Part shown: positions 5,070-5,265 of the stretch, piece by piece
Layout: each line of letters opens with the position of its first letter
How positions within the stretch are numbered: position 1 is the first letter of the stretch
Assembly (NCBI GenBank): GCA_024276335.1
Contig: JAJRXL010000492.1
Coordinates: 1-5,265 of the forward strand
Direction: 5' to 3'
DNA length: 5,265 bases
DNA from: Bacteroidota bacterium
GTDB lineage: Bacteria > Bacteroidota > Ignavibacteria > SZUA-365 > JAADGX01
The notes under the pieces: generated by a model
What the model saw: only the letters and a program-made list of their open reading frames with translations
Told to the model about the DNA's origin: nothing
Databases searched by the model: none
Translations under genes and position numbers: made by a program

Positions 5070-5265
5070 ATGGAACATATGAATACACGGACGACAGTCC
5101 CACGTGTTGATGCAAACCAGCACCTGGTGGATTTTTCATCACCGGTGCAATTCAAATACTTCACGGAAAATAATTTCGAAAGCATTCCCCAGGTGCAGGC
5201 TCTTTCCGAAGATATTCGTTTCAGTATCAAGGTTGTTGCCAGCGTGCTGCCATTCAAGGTAAACG
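5070..5265 (+). CDS. N-terminal fragment of a KamA-like (lysine 2,3-aminomutase family) radical SAM protein
   Basis: Only the first 65 codons are in the window; the frame is open to the right edge. The segment YFTENNFESIPQ, then LSEDIRFSIKVV and VLPFKVN, resembles the N-terminus of KamA-family radical SAM proteins. In that family a motif of the form NFxxIPQ...LSEExxFxIxVVxxVLPFKxNxYVxxELI precedes the catalytic barrel. The CxxxCxxC iron-sulfur motif that would confirm radical SAM chemistry lies beyond the edge. If complete, it would be a cytosolic [4Fe-4S]/SAM enzyme, possibly PLP-dependent, acting on an amino acid; the substrate is unknown. The start is set by the strong ribosome binding site. 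The assignment relies on recalled family resemblance over a short stretch and could be wrong in detail. Confidence 0.6.
   Translation, partial: MEHMNTRTTVPRVDANQHLVDFSSPVQFKYFTENNFESIPQVQALSEDIRFSIKVVASVLPFKVN

Noticed and set aside
4930..5257. Minus-strand open frames near the right edge
   Set aside because: They overlap the start of the KamA-like gene, lack family features, and have no good ribosome binding site; the plus-strand start has a strong one.

Overview
The window is a compact bacterial segment with roughly balanced base composition. It has two divergent halves that meet in a promoter region at about 3937-4125. Everything left of that is one tightly packed minus-strand gene cluster. 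To the right are two plus-strand genes, the second cut by the window edge. The gene content suggests a Gram-negative-type bacterium: an ECF sigma factor of the redox-type lineage, a TolB-like beta-propeller lipoprotein, a secreted M28 peptidase and a KamA-like radical SAM enzyme. The style resembles the Bacteroidota/Chlorobi/Zixibacteria (FCB) neighbourhood. That placement is inferred from gene style only and is tentative.

Minus-strand cluster, in transcription order: ECF sigma factor (3936-3319); small soluble zinc-finger-like protein, probably its anti-sigma factor (3300-3004); universal stress protein (3017-2553); six-blade PD40/WD40-like propeller lipoprotein (2528-1413); secreted PA-domain M28 metallopeptidase (1370 to beyond the left edge). 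The gaps are 18 nt, a 14-nt overlap, 24 nt and 42 nt, and no terminator was found between the genes. This looks like a single operon driven from a sigma70-like promoter at 3991-4019. The first three products are cytosolic (transcription control and stress) and the last two carry export signals. A reasonable reading is a stress-responsive regulatory cassette linked to peptide or protein turnover in the envelope, but this is inference.

Plus strand: 4126-4794 encodes a 222-residue protein with two homologous zinc ribbons, one at each end. Both have the spacing CxxC-x28-CxxC, and they align over 42 residues without gaps (19 identities by hand count). The linker between them contains three tandem copies of a 27-bp (9-residue) repeat, the first two identical at DNA level. 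This is the most unusual gene here. After 275 nt without a convincing gene, a strong ribosome binding site precedes the start of a radical SAM protein that resembles the N-terminus of KamA (lysine 2,3-aminomutase-like) proteins.

No RNA genes, CRISPR arrays, insertion sequences or phage features were seen.
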